A stretch of 64,000 bases of DNA from Stappia sp. MMSF_3263 (GCF_030733745.1 NZ_JASHIK010000020.1:1-64000), one strand, 5' to 3'; shown: positions 33,297-42,084, numbered from the stretch's first letter. Numbers and translations: made by a program. The notes: generated from the letters alone by a model not told the origin.

Positions 33297-34606
33297 GTTC
33301 CGAACTCGTCCTGGCGGTCATGTTCGCAAGCCTTGTCGGCCTGCTGCTGACCGGCGTGCCGCTTGCCTTCACGCTCGGCGCCCTCGCCCTTGTCTTCACC
33401 CTCACGCTGTGGGGCGAAGCGGCCCTCGCCGTCACCGTGCTCAATCTCTACGACACGATGCATTCGGAATCGCTTCTGGCGATCCCCCTCTACGTGATGA
33501 TGGCAAGCGTGCTGCAACGCTCCGGCGTCATCGAGAGCCTCTACAAGGCGATGGAGCTGTGGTCGCGGCGCCTGCCCGGCGGGCTTGCTGTCGGCACCAT
33601 CGCCATCTGCACCATCATCGCCGCGATGACCGGCATCGTCGGTGCCGCCGTCGCGGCCATGGGCATGCTGGCGCTGCCCTCGATGCTGAAGCGCAACTAC
33701 CAGCCGGAACTCGCCATCGGCACGATCTGCGCGGGCGGCACGCTCGGCATCCTGATCCCGCCCTCGGTCATCACCATCGTCTATGCGGTGACGGCCCAGG
33801 CCTCCATCGGGCAGATGTTCATCGCAGGCGTGGTCCCCGGCCTGCTGCTGGCCTCGCTCTATATCGGCTACATCGTGCTGCGGGCCGCGCTCAACCCGGC
33901 GATCGCACCGCGCCCGGAGGAGATCGAGGACATCACCTGGGGCATCCGCATCGCGGCTCTGAAGTCGCTGGTGCTTCCCATGCTGATCATCGTCGGCGTC
34001 CTTGGCACCATCTACATGGGCATCGCCACTCCGACCGAGGCGGCCGCCGTCGGCGTGGCGCTCGCCTTCGTCTCGGCGATCATCGAACGGCGTTTCGGCT
34101 GGGAACTGATCCAGGACGTCGGGATGGATGTGGTCAAGGTGACGACGATGATCCTGTGGATCACGATCGGCGCCCGCGCCTTCGTCGCCATCTTCACCGG
34201 AACAGGGGGCGCCGACTTCCTGCTCGGCTTCATCCAGACGCTGGATGCCGACCGCTGGATCGTGCTCGCCGTGATGCTGGCCATGCTGTTCTTCCTCGGC
34301 ATGTTCCTCGACGAGATCGGCATCATCCTGCTCTGCGTGCCTGTCTTCCTGCCGGTGATCGACTTCCTCGGCTTCGACAGGCTGTGGTTCGGCATCCTGT
34401 TCCTCGTCTCGGCGCAGATGGCCTACATCTCCCCACCCTTCGGCTACACGCTCTTCTACATGAAGGGCGTGCTGCCCGCCGGCATCGGCATGGGCACCGT
34501 CTACCGCGCGATCATCCCCTTCATGCTGCTCCAGGCATTGGGGATCCTGATCTGCGCACTCTTCCCGGAGCTGGTGCTCTGGCTTCCCAACTCCATGATC
34601 AACTAA
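33293..34606 (+). CDS. TRAP transporter large permease subunit DctM
   Basis: 437-residue DctM subunit that forms the substrate-translocating Na+-coupled channel. About twelve membrane segments; family motifs are SLLAIPLYVMMASVLQRSGV, then GTLGILIPPSVITIVYAV, ATPTEAAAVGV and MFLDEIGIILLCVPVFLPV. The start at 33293 (MSSELVLAVMFASLV) has GGGGAGGCGCGGCC upstream and overlaps the dctQ stop by 4 bp; the frame extends upstream but only over dctQ. Next comes the HMG-CoA reductase gene after 11 bp, consistent with one transcript. Confidence 0.93.
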   Translation: MSSELVLAVMFASLVGLLLTGVPLAFTLGALALVFTLTLWGEAALAVTVLNLYDTMHSESLLAIPLYVMMASVLQRSGVIESLYKAMELWSRRLPGGLAVGTIAICTIIAAMTGIVGAAVAAMGMLALPSMLKRNYQPELAIGTICAGGTLGILIPPSVITIVYAVTAQASIGQMFIAGVVPGLLLASLYIGYIVLRAALNPAIAPRPEEIEDITWGIRIAALKSLVLPMLIIVGVLGTIYMGIATPTEAAAVGVALAFVSAIIERRFGWELIQDVGMDVVKVTTMILWITIGARAFVAIFTGTGGADFLLGFIQTLDADRWIVLAVMLAMLFFLGMFLDEIGIILLCVPVFLPVIDFLGFDRLWFGILFLVSAQMAYISPPFGYTLFYMKGVLPAGIGMGTVYRAIIPFMLLQALGILICALFPELVLWLPNSMIN

Positions 34607-34617
34607 CAGGACACATG

Positions 34618-35895
34618 ATGAGCGACGCCCGATCGTCCCGTATCGAAGGCCTCCACAAGATGGCGCCGGAGGCCCGCCTCCAGGCCGTGGCCCGGCAGGC
34701 AGGCCTTGGCAACGCGGCCATCGCCAGCCTTTCCGCCGCCGCGCAAGGGCAGATCGAACTGGCCGACCGGCTGGTCGAGAACGCCATTTCGGCCATGTCC
34801 ATTCCGGTCGGCATCGCCACCAACATGCTCGTCGACGGACATGAGGTCCTGGTGCCGATGGCAACGGAAGAGTCTTCCGTCATTGCCGCCGTGTGCAACG
34901 CGGCCAAACGCTGCCGGCCGACCGGGGGCTTCTTCACCTCCTCCTCCGGCCCGGTGATGGCCGCGCAGATCCAGCTGCTGGGTGCGAGCGACCCGGAAAA
35001 CGTCCGCCTCAAGGTCTATGAGCGGATGGACAAGATCCGCGCCATCTGCGACGAGACCGACCCGCTGCTGGTCAAGTTCGGCGGCGGCTTCCGCGATCTC
35101 GACATCCGCGTCATCGAGACGGACGAAGGCCCGATGACCATCGTCCACATCATCGTCGATACGCGCGATGCCATGGGCGCCAACGCCGTCAACAGCATGG
35201 CCGAGGCGTTGGCGCCAAGGCTCGTCGAGTGGACCGGCGCGCGCAGCCTGCTGCGCATCCTGACCAACCTTGCCGACCGGCGCGTGGTGCGTGCCCGGGC
35301 CGTGTGGCCGCTCGCCGAGATCGGCGGCGAACAGGTGCGCGACGACATGCTCTCGGCCTATCGCTTCGCGGATGCCGATCCCTATCGTGCCGCCACCCAC
35401 AACAAGGGCATCATGAACGGCGTCAGCGCCGTCGTGCTGGCGACCGGCAACGACACCCGCGCCATCGAGGCCGGCGCCCATGCCTTCGCGGCGAAGGATG
35501 GTCACTATCGCTCGATGTCGCGCTGGGAAGCGGATGGCGACGGCAATCTGGTGGGCATCCTCGAAATGCCGATGGCCGTCGGACTGATCGGCGGCGCGAC
35601 AAAGGTTCACCCGACCGCGCAGGCCAACCTGGAGATCCTTGGTGTCAAGACGGCCGATGCGCTCGCCCGCATCATCGTTTCCATCGGCCTTGCCCAGAAC
35701 TTCGCGGCGATGCGCGCGCTGGCGACGACCGGCATCCAGAAAGGCCACATGGCGCTTCATGCCCAGAACGTCGCACTGGCGATTGGCGCCGTCGGCGCGG
35801 AGATCGATCAGGTGGCGAACGAACTCAAGGCGCTCGGCAAGGTGCGTCAGGATCTCGCCGAGGAAATCCTCGCACGGCTTCGCGCCGGCAAGTAA
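34618..35895 (+). CDS. mvaA: Hydroxymethylglutaryl-CoA reductase, class II (degradative)
   Basis: 425-residue class II HMG-CoA reductase. In degradative members it oxidises mevalonate with CoA and NAD to HMG-CoA. Residues expected to act in catalysis are visible: Glu84/Glu85 in ATEESSVIAA, Lys263 in THNKGIMNG, Asp279 in ATGNDTRAIEAGAHAF and the His pair in GHMALHAQN (377, 381). The substrate motif DAMGANAVN is present. It is co-directional with the TRAP genes (11 bp gap) and with HMG-CoA lyase (23 bp gap), the mvaA-mvaB order known from Pseudomonas mevalonii. ATG at 34618 has better spacing from AGGA than the adjacent ATG at 34615. An anabolic mevalonate pathway is unlikely, as no other pathway genes are nearby. 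Confidence 0.92.
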   Translation: MSDARSSRIEGLHKMAPEARLQAVARQAGLGNAAIASLSAAAQGQIELADRLVENAISAMSIPVGIATNMLVDGHEVLVPMATEESSVIAAVCNAAKRCRPTGGFFTSSSGPVMAAQIQLLGASDPENVRLKVYERMDKIRAICDETDPLLVKFGGGFRDLDIRVIETDEGPMTIVHIIVDTRDAMGANAVNSMAEALAPRLVEWTGARSLLRILTNLADRRVVRARAVWPLAEIGGEQVRDDMLSAYRFADADPYRAATHNKGIMNGVSAVVLATGNDTRAIEAGAHAFAAKDGHYRSMSRWEADGDGNLVGILEMPMAVGLIGGATKVHPTAQANLEILGVKTADALARIIVSIGLAQNFAAMRALATTGIQKGHMALHAQNVALAIGAVGAEIDQVANELKALGKVRQDLAEEILARLRAGK

Positions 35896-35918
35896 GCCGG
35901 AACTGCGAGAAGACAAGG

Positions 35919-36812
35919 ATGAGCGAGCACGTCACCATCGTCGAAGTCGGCCCGCGCGACGGGCTGCAGGCCCGCAAGGATCCCGTCGCGACGGCGGCGC
36001 GCATCGGCCTCGTCGAGCATCTGCGCCGCGCCGGCGCGAGACGCATCGAGGTCGGCGCCTTCGTCGCCCCGGACCGGGTGCCGCGCATGGCCGACACGGC
36101 CGAGGTGATGGCGGCCGTCGGCTCACGCGAACGGGACGGCGACATGGTGCTTGTCGCCAACCGGCGCGGCCTCGACCAAGCCATGGAAAACGGCGCGCGC
36201 GCCATCGCGGTCTTCACCGCCGCAAGCGATGCCTTTGCCGAAAAGAACATCGGGCGCGCGGTCGCAGCCTCGCTGGAACGCTTCTCCCCCCTGGTCACGG
36301 CGGCACGGGAGGCGGGTGTCTTCGTGCGCGGATACATCTCCACGATCACCGACTGTCCCTATTCTGGCGAGGTCCCCCCCGGCGACGTCGCCCCGGTGGC
36401 GCGCGCCCTCTTCGAGATGGGATGCGATGAAATCGCGCTCGGCGAAACGCTCGGCAAGGCAACACCGCGCCGGATCGCGGCCGTTGTCGGGGCGGTCGCC
36501 CGGCACGTTCCGCTGGACGCATTGGCCGCACATTTCCACGACACCTACGGCATGGGCATCGCCAATGTCGCGGAGGCGCTGCGCCTCGGCATCCGTACGG
36601 TCGATGCGGCCGCCGGCGGGCTCGGCGGCTGCCCCTTCGCACCCGGTGCCAGCGGCAATGTCGCCACGGAAGACGTGCTCTTCATGCTCGAAGGCGAAGG
36701 CTACACGACGGACCTGTCGCTCGAACAACTGCTCGACGCGGTCGCCTTCATCGAGCACGACATGGACATCCGCCCGACCAGCCGCGTCTACAAGGCCCGT
36801 CGCGGCGGCTGA
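35919..36812 (+). CDS. mvaB: Hydroxymethylglutaryl-CoA lyase
   Basis: 297-residue TIM-barrel lyase that splits HMG-CoA into acetoacetate and acetyl-CoA. Key residues are visible: EVGPRDGLQ with Arg13/Asp14, HFHDTYG with metal-binding His205 and His207, and the signature GGLGGCPFAPGASGN with Cys238. AGACAAGG precedes the start. It follows HMG-CoA reductase by 23 bp and completes a two-step route from mevalonate to central metabolism. HMG-CoA lyases also serve leucine breakdown, but pairing with a class II reductase and a transporter favours mevalonate. Confidence 0.93.
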   Translation: MSEHVTIVEVGPRDGLQARKDPVATAARIGLVEHLRRAGARRIEVGAFVAPDRVPRMADTAEVMAAVGSRERDGDMVLVANRRGLDQAMENGARAIAVFTAASDAFAEKNIGRAVAASLERFSPLVTAAREAGVFVRGYISTITDCPYSGEVPPGDVAPVARALFEMGCDEIALGETLGKATPRRIAAVVGAVARHVPLDALAAHFHDTYGMGIANVAEALRLGIRTVDAAAGGLGGCPFAPGASGNVATEDVLFMLEGEGYTTDLSLEQLLDAVAFIEHDMDIRPTSRVYKARRGG

Positions 36813-36848
36813 GAGTATCGAGCTGCCCGGCGCACTGCCATGACGGCG

Positions 36849-37841
36849 TCAGGTCATGATGGCGGAGCCCGCCCCCACCTTGCGCGCGGCGTCCAGTGCA
36901 TGGGTGGCGATGGCGGTGTCCTGCGCGCCGGTGCCGGTCAGGTCGCAGATCGTGACCTGATCGTCGGATGTGCGTCCCGTCTGCCGGCCGGTGACGATCT
37001 CGCCAAGCTCCGGCGGCGTGCCGCCGCGCCACACACCGGCGGCAAGCGCGGCACGCAGTTCGCCCATCAGCTCGCACTGGCTGACCCGGTCGCAGACATA
37101 GAGATCGGCCGCGGCGAGTGCCGCCGCCTCGATCTCGTTCTTGCCCGACTGGTCCGAGCCCATTGCCGTGATGTGCAGACCCGGATGCAGCCATTCGGCC
37201 TTGAGCACGGGATCTTCGGCCGGCGTCGTTGTCACGACCAACTGGCTCCGCGCCAAAGCCTGGGCCGGATCCGCGACGGCCTCGGCCTCGATCTTCAACC
37301 GGTCGGCGATGTCGGCGGCGCAGGCCTGTGCCTTGGCCATGTCGCGCCCCCAGACGAGAACGCGGGAGAACGGCCGCACCAGATGGGCCGCCTCGATCTG
37401 AAGCCGCGCCTGGATGCCGGTGCCGATGACGCCGGCGGTCTCGACCGTCGACGGGGCAAGGTGGCGCGCCGCAACGGCGCCGGCGGCAGCGGTGCGCACG
37501 TCGGTCAGGTAGCCGTTGTCGAGCAGCAGGGCCTCGACCAGGCCGGTTTGGGCCGAAAACAGGATCATCAACCCGTTGAGGCTCGGCAGGCCGAGCTTCG
37601 GATTGTCGAAGAAGCCGGGGCTGACCTTGATCGCGAAGCCGTCGAAGCCGGGGATATAAGCGGTCTTCACATCGACCTCCCCGTTGGCCTGCGGGATCGC
37701 CATCGACAGGATCGGCGGCATGATGACGCTGCCGGAGGCAAGGGCGGCGAACGCGCGTTCCACCACGTCAATGGCCGGAGGGCCGAGCTTGACCAGTCCG
37801 CGCAGTTCCGTCGCGGTCAGGATGGTCACCTCATGCGCCAT
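36849..37841 (-). CDS. eutC: Ornithine cyclodeaminase/mu-crystallin family protein, EutC-like
   Basis: 330-residue NAD(P)-binding protein. The Rossmann site is VIGTGIQARLQIEAAHLV. Family motifs are DVKTAYIPGFDGFAIKVSPG, then LTDVRTAAAGAVAARHLAP, ITAMGSDQSGKNEI and ADLYVCDRVSQC. Position after an EutB-like dehydratase and an Ehu-type transporter matches EutC of ectoine/hydroxyectoine utilisation clusters. The family reduces or deaminates cyclic imino acids. Its start overlaps the eutB stop by 11 bp. No eutA, eutD or eutE gene follows; the next gene, convergent, is HMG-CoA lyase, 36 bp between the stops. Confidence 0.82.
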   Translation of the reverse strand: MAHEVTILTATELRGLVKLGPPAIDVVERAFAALASGSVIMPPILSMAIPQANGEVDVKTAYIPGFDGFAIKVSPGFFDNPKLGLPSLNGLMILFSAQTGLVEALLLDNGYLTDVRTAAAGAVAARHLAPSTVETAGVIGTGIQARLQIEAAHLVRPFSRVLVWGRDMAKAQACAADIADRLKIEAEAVADPAQALARSQLVVTTTPAEDPVLKAEWLHPGLHITAMGSDQSGKNEIEAAALAAADLYVCDRVSQCELMGELRAALAAGVWRGGTPPELGEIVTGRQTGRTSDDQVTICDLTGTGAQDTAIATHALDAARKVGAGSAIMT

Positions 37842-38838
37842 AGCTGCGTCCCTTTACCTCAACATCGCCCAATCTGACATCGCGCCCCGCGACGACGTCG
37901 GTGAAGCTGGTCATGTCGACATTGCGCCCTGTCAGGATGGTGGCCACCGGCCCCTTGAAGGCCGGCAGTTTGCCGGCCTGCATCGCTGCAATGCCGACAA
38001 CGCTGGCGCCTTCGGCCACCATGCGGTCCTCAAAGTAGAGCGTCTGCATCGCGCCGTAGATCTCGTCCTCGGTCACAAGGACATAGTCGTCGAGAAGGTC
38101 GCGGCACATGGCGAAGGTCAGCCGGTTCTCAAGCCCGATGCCGCCGCCAAGCGAGTCGGCAAGGCTTGCCACCTCCTCCACCTCGACCGGCCGGCCGGCG
38201 CGGACGGACGCGTACATGGCCGCGCCCCTGTCCATGGTAACGCCGATGACCTTGATGGACGGCTTGACAGCTTTCGCCGCCAGCGCAACGCCCGCCGCCA
38301 GCCCGCCGCCGGACAGCGGCACAAGGATCGCCGCAAGGTCGGGCCTGTCCTCCAGCATCTCCAGACCGATGGTGCCCTGCCCCGCGATCACCAGAGGGTC
38401 ATCGAAAGGCGATATCTCGGCCAGCCCCTCCTCTCGCGCCAGCCGCCGGCTCTCAGCATGCGCGTCGTCCTGGCTGCGGCCGGCAATGCGCACCTCCGCC
38501 CCCAGGGCGTGGATCCCCTCGACCTTGGCCTGCGGAACGAGCGAGGACATGCAAATGACGGCTCTCAACCCCTTCGCCCGCGCCGCATAGGCAACGCCCC
38601 GGCCATGATTGCCGGTGGAGCAACAGGTGACGCCGGGCGCGTCAGCGGGAACCGCCGCGACCGCGTTGAGCGCGCCGCGCAGCTTGAACGCGCCGATCGG
38701 CTGCGTCGTCTCCAGCTTCAGCAGGAACTCGTTGCCCGAAATGGCGCCCACATGCAGCGAGGGCACCAAAGGCGTGCGTGCGGCCACGCCGGCGATTGTC
38801 GCCCGCGCCGCCAGGATGTCGGCAAGATCGATGGTCAA
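37831..38838 (-). CDS. eutB: PLP-dependent threonine dehydratase-like protein, EutB-like
   Basis: 335-residue fold-type II PLP enzyme. The PLP Lys is Lys52 in TTQPIGAFKLRGALNAV; the phosphate loop is LVPLSGGGLAAGVALA, and CCSTGNHGRGVAYAARAKGL is the Ser/Thr dehydratase substrate loop. It resembles hydroxyectoine utilisation dehydratase EutB. A TTG start at 38838 is inferred: GGAGGCGGG lies just upstream and TTGA overlaps the ehuA stop. The enzyme probably dehydrates or deaminates a hydroxylated amino acid delivered by the transporter. The same fold also occurs in beta-hydroxyaspartate dehydratase (BhcB), so hydroxyectoine is not certain. Confidence 0.82.
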   Translation of the reverse strand: MTIDLADILAARATIAGVAARTPLVPSLHVGAISGNEFLLKLETTQPIGAFKLRGALNAVAAVPADAPGVTCCSTGNHGRGVAYAARAKGLRAVICMSSLVPQAKVEGIHALGAEVRIAGRSQDDAHAESRRLAREEGLAEISPFDDPLVIAGQGTIGLEMLEDRPDLAAILVPLSGGGLAAGVALAAKAVKPSIKVIGVTMDRGAAMYASVRAGRPVEVEEVASLADSLGGGIGLENRLTFAMCRDLLDDYVLVTEDEIYGAMQTLYFEDRMVAEGASVVGIAAMQAGKLPAFKGPVATILTGRNVDMTSFTDVVAGRDVRLGDVEVKGRSYGA

Positions 38839-39656
38839 CCCGCCTCCTTCACCGCGCTCAGGAACTGCTGGGTGCGCTCCTTCTGCGGGTTGCCGAACAA
38901 CTCGTCCGGGGTGCCCTGCTCCTCGATGCGGCCGCCATAGAAGAAGCAGACGCGGTCGGAAATGTCCTTGGCGAAACCCATCTGGTGCGTGACCATCAGC
39001 ATGGTCAGGTTGTGCTCGGAAACGAGCTTGCGGATCACCGTGGTGACCTCGCCGATGACTTCCGGGTCGAGCGCCGAAGTCACCTCGTCGAACAGCATGA
39101 CCTTCGGGCGCATGGCGAGCGCGCGGGCGATAGCGACACGCTGCTGCTGGCCGCCGGACAGGCGCGAGGGATGCTGGTCGCGCTTTTCCGCCATGCCGAC
39201 CATCGCCAGAAGCTCCTCGGCCCGCTCCCGCGCGTCCTGCTTCGACAGGCCGAGCACGTGCACGGGACCTTCCATGCAGTTTTCCAGCGCCGTCATGTGC
39301 GGAAAGAGGTTGAAGTGCTGGAAGCACATGCCGATCTTCGAGCGCATCTGACGCATGTGCCGGTTGTTGGCGCGAACCAGCCTGCCGCCTTCCGGCATGT
39401 GGGTCAGCGGCTCGCCATCGACATAGATGACGCCGCCATTGATGGTCTCCAGCGTCATCAGCATGCGCAGGACCGTCGTCTTGCCCGATCCGGACGGGCC
39501 GATGACCGTCACCATCTCGCCCTCGGCAACATCGAGATCGAGAGAATCGAGCACCACGAGGCTGCCATAGGACTTGGTGACCTTCCTGAAGCTCACCATC
39601 GGGGTCGGGTCGCCCTCCAGCGTGAGGGGAAAGCCGGATACGTCTCTGGTGTCCAT
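38835..39656 (-). CDS. ehuA: Ectoine/amino-acid ABC transporter ATP-binding protein, EhuA-like
   Basis: 273-residue ABC ATPase of the polar amino-acid uptake class. Walker A is GPSGSGKTTVLRML, the Q-loop FQHFNLFPHMTALEN, the signature LSGGQQQRVAIARAL, Walker B VMLFDEVTSALDPE and the switch VTHQMGFA. The insertion HMPEGGRLVRANNRHMRQMR after the Walker A region is typical of EhuA. Its start shares one base with the ehuD stop (TGATG). It powers import through EhuC and EhuD with receptor EhuB. Confidence 0.9.
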   Translation of the reverse strand: MDTRDVSGFPLTLEGDPTPMVSFRKVTKSYGSLVVLDSLDLDVAEGEMVTVIGPSGSGKTTVLRMLMTLETINGGVIYVDGEPLTHMPEGGRLVRANNRHMRQMRSKIGMCFQHFNLFPHMTALENCMEGPVHVLGLSKQDARERAEELLAMVGMAEKRDQHPSRLSGGQQQRVAIARALAMRPKVMLFDEVTSALDPEVIGEVTTVIRKLVSEHNLTMLMVTHQMGFAKDISDRVCFFYGGRIEEQGTPDELFGNPQKERTQQFLSAVKEAG

Positions 39657-40324
39657 CAGCTCAATCCGAGTTTGCGGCGCACCCAGGCTTCGAAAAACCG
39701 GACCGCTGCCGCCGTTGGTAGCGAGATGCAAAGGAAGATGATGCCGACGAGCGTGAAGGGCTCGAGGAAGCGGTAGGTCTCGGAGCCGATGGCATTGGCC
39801 GTGTGCATCAGCTCCGCCACGCCGATGACCGAGAGCATCGGCGTGTCCTTGAAGATGCCGACCAGGTAGTTGCCCATGCCCGCCAGAGACGGTGGCAGCG
39901 CTTGCGGAAGGATGACGCGGAAATAGGTGCGCGGCATCGACAGGTTGAGCGATTTCGCCGCCTCCCACTGTCCCTTCGGTACGCATTCCAGGCCGCCGCG
40001 ATAGACCTCGGACAGGTACGCGGCATAGTGCAGCCCGATGGCGATCATTCCGGCTGTCCAGGGCGACAGGCGGATGCCGAATTGCGGCCCGACATAGAAG
40101 ACGAAGAAGATCTGCAGCACCAGGGGCGTCGAGCGTACGAACTCGACCGCCTCGCGCACGGCCATGGTCAGCGGCCTGAACGGAGTGCGTTGCGCCAGTG
40201 CGAGCACAAGGCCGAGCACGACGGCGATGGCATAGCCGAGGCCGGCCGCCAGCAGCGTGTTGCCGGTGGCAACGATCAGCCGGGGCAGGATCTCGAAGGT
40301 GAAGTCCCAGCGCCAGTCGAACAT
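39656..40324 (-). CDS. ehuD: Ectoine/amino-acid ABC transporter permease, EhuD-like
   Basis: 222-residue inner-membrane permease of the HisM/GlnP family with about five helices. The EAA loop is ECVPKGQWEAAKSLNLSMPR followed by VILPQALPP, which docks the ATPase. The end TYRFLEPFTLVGIIFLC resembles EhuD proteins. Start at 40324, three bases after the ehuC stop; its own stop overlaps ehuA by one base. Confidence 0.88.
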   Translation of the reverse strand: MFDWRWDFTFEILPRLIVATGNTLLAAGLGYAIAVVLGLVLALAQRTPFRPLTMAVREAVEFVRSTPLVLQIFFVFYVGPQFGIRLSPWTAGMIAIGLHYAAYLSEVYRGGLECVPKGQWEAAKSLNLSMPRTYFRVILPQALPPSLAGMGNYLVGIFKDTPMLSVIGVAELMHTANAIGSETYRFLEPFTLVGIIFLCISLPTAAAVRFFEAWVRRKLGLS

Positions 40325-40327
40325 GGC

Positions 40328-40993
40328 TCAGGCCCTCCCCATCTTGCGCATCATGAACCGTTCGAGCCAGCGCATGAACGGCGTGATCATGAAACGCGCC
40401 AGCACGTAGTAGATGATGAGCGCGGTGCCGAAGGCCTCCGCCGACATGAAGGTCGTGCCGTTGATCTGCTTCACCTGGAACATCAGGTCGGCGACGGAGA
40501 TCAGTGCGACAAGCGCGGTACCCTTGAGAAGCTCGATCAGAAGATTGCCCCAGGACGGCAGCATGATGAGCACCGCCTGCGGCAGGATCACCCGGCGCAT
40601 GCGCTTGGCCGGCGACATGTTGAGCGCCAGCGCCGCCTCCCACTGCCCCTTCGGCACCGACAGGATCGCACCGCGCACGAGCTCCGCGCCATAGGCGCCG
40701 AGATTCATGCCGACGGCAACGAAACCGGCCGTGAACTTCTCCAGCGTGATGCCGAAGAGCGGCAGGACGAAGAAGATCCAGTAGAGCTGCACGAGCAGCG
40801 AGGTGCCGCGGAAGATCTCGATATAGACCATCGCAACGCCGCGGACCGCGAAATTGGGCGCCATCCGTATGAGACCGGCGGCAACGGCAATCGCCACGGC
40901 CAGCAGCGCGGCAAGGACCGTCAGCGCCATGGTGATGAACGTGCCGCTGACGATCCGGTCGCTATACTGACTGAGAAACTCGAAATAGGACAT
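40328..40993 (-). CDS. ehuC: Ectoine/amino-acid ABC transporter permease, EhuC-like
   Basis: 221-residue inner-membrane permease paired with EhuD. N-terminal helix TFITMALTVLAALLAVAIAV; EAA loop SVPKGQWEAALALNMSPAKR followed by VILPQAVLIMLPSWGN. The C-terminal MRWLERFMMRKMG is typical of EhuC. It is separated from ehuB by 105 bp and from ehuD by 3 bp. Confidence 0.88.
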   Translation of the reverse strand: MSYFEFLSQYSDRIVSGTFITMALTVLAALLAVAIAVAAGLIRMAPNFAVRGVAMVYIEIFRGTSLLVQLYWIFFVLPLFGITLEKFTAGFVAVGMNLGAYGAELVRGAILSVPKGQWEAALALNMSPAKRMRRVILPQAVLIMLPSWGNLLIELLKGTALVALISVADLMFQVKQINGTTFMSAEAFGTALIIYYVLARFMITPFMRWLERFMMRKMGRA

Positions 40994-41098
40994 GCCGCTC
41001 AGACCTTGCTCAAGGCCACGAAGGCGAGGCAGGCATCGCCCGCTCAGGCATCGGGGAAGGAAGGCGGGCCGGACGAGCCGGTCCGCCCTTCGTCATTG

Positions 41099-41950
41099 TC
41101 AGCGGTTGGCGCAGACCCATTCGGTGGTCTTGTCACCGGGAAGCGAGCCCTTGCCGTAGCCATACTCCGCGACCGCGGCGAGCATTTCCTCGGACCCGAT
41201 ATACTCGGCCTGCGCCGCGTTGAACTTGGCGAGGAAAGCCTCGTCAGCCTTGCGGAAACCGATGCCGGCCCAGTTGAAGGAGTCCTCCGGCATGGCGTCG
41301 GGATCGGAGGCCTCGACGGCACCGTTCGAGCTGTCGGCCAGTTGCGTCATGGTGAAGTAGGTGCCGGCGCCGGCATCGGCACGGCCCGCGCGCACGGCGG
41401 CCAGGATCTCGGTCGGTCCAGGCACTTGCATGATGTTGGCCTCGGGTACGCCGGCGGCCTTGGCGGCCTCGATGTTGGAATAGCCGGCACCGGTGACCAT
41501 CACCGCATTGCTCTCGACGAGGCTTGCGTAGTCGCTGATGTTCTTGGGGTTGCCGGGCGCCAAGATGAAGCCGTCCCCGACCTTCGCCATCGGCTCGGAA
41601 AAGGCGATGTTCTCGCAGCGGCTCGCCAGGATGTTCATGCCGCCGGTGACGATGTCGAAGCGGTTGGCGTTGAGGCCGGGAATGAGCCCGCCCCACTCCG
41701 TCTGGACCGGCTCGATCTTCTCGAAGCCCATCTTCTTCAGAACGCCGATCGTAAAGGCGTTGACGAAGCCCTTGGGGCTGCCGTCGTCGCCCGGATAGGC
41801 GAACGGAATCTCGTTTGCAAAACCGATGCGGATCGGCTCGCCTTTCTCGGCACGTTCCAGCAGGGACTGCGCGCTGGCGGCACCTGCAAAACCGTACGCG
41901 AACATGGCCACGCCGAGCGTGGCAAGACCCTTGAAGATTGCGCTTTTCAT
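41099..41950 (-). CDS. ehuB: Ectoine/amino-acid ABC transporter substrate-binding protein, EhuB-like
   Basis: 283-residue periplasmic receptor. The signal peptide ends AGAASAQ after a hydrophobic core. The mature part reads IRIGFANEIPFAYPGDDG, then VQTEWGGLIPGLNANRFDIV and GGMNILASRCENIAFSEP, close in pattern to EhuB of Sinorhizobium. GGAGCAGCCTC precedes the ATG at 41950. It is the promoter-proximal gene of ehuB-C-D-A-eutB-eutC. The 314-bp spacer to the divergent GntR gene holds two palindromes that are probable operators and no other gene. Confidence 0.88.
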   Translation of the reverse strand: MKSAIFKGLATLGVAMFAYGFAGAASAQSLLERAEKGEPIRIGFANEIPFAYPGDDGSPKGFVNAFTIGVLKKMGFEKIEPVQTEWGGLIPGLNANRFDIVTGGMNILASRCENIAFSEPMAKVGDGFILAPGNPKNISDYASLVESNAVMVTGAGYSNIEAAKAAGVPEANIMQVPGPTEILAAVRAGRADAGAGTYFTMTQLADSSNGAVEASDPDAMPEDSFNWAGIGFRKADEAFLAKFNAAQAEYIGSEEMLAAVAEYGYGKGSLPGDKTTEWVCANR

Positions 41951-41987
41951 GAGGCTGCTCCTGTGTTCCACCAGTTCCTGTATTCTT

Positions 41988-42003
41988 ATGTTGTGCACAA
42001 CAT
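41988..42003. promoter_or_regulatory. 16-bp perfect palindrome, probable GntR operator
   Basis: ATGTTGTGCACAACAT is self-complementary over all 16 bases, 38 bp upstream of ehuB. The core TTGTGCACAA fits the TTGT..ACAA pattern of FCD-type GntR regulators; the divergent gntR at 42265 is the obvious partner. Confidence 0.65.
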
Positions 42004-42084
42004 CACGCTGCCTCAGACTGTGTCAATGGAATTTAGCGGAAATCCGGAGAGCATTCGTCATCCACCCTGCAGAACGCAGCAAAG

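Noticed and set aside
32729-34864. Long minus-strand frame opposite the TRAP permeases, rich in Asp/His/Gln
   Set aside because: Antisense reading of hydrophobic membrane-protein codons produces such sequence; there is no start signal or domain.
37831-38838. Assigning EutB/EutC to the beta-hydroxyaspartate cycle
   Set aside because: bhcA and bhcC are absent and an Ehu-type transporter is present, so the Eut naming is kept with caution.
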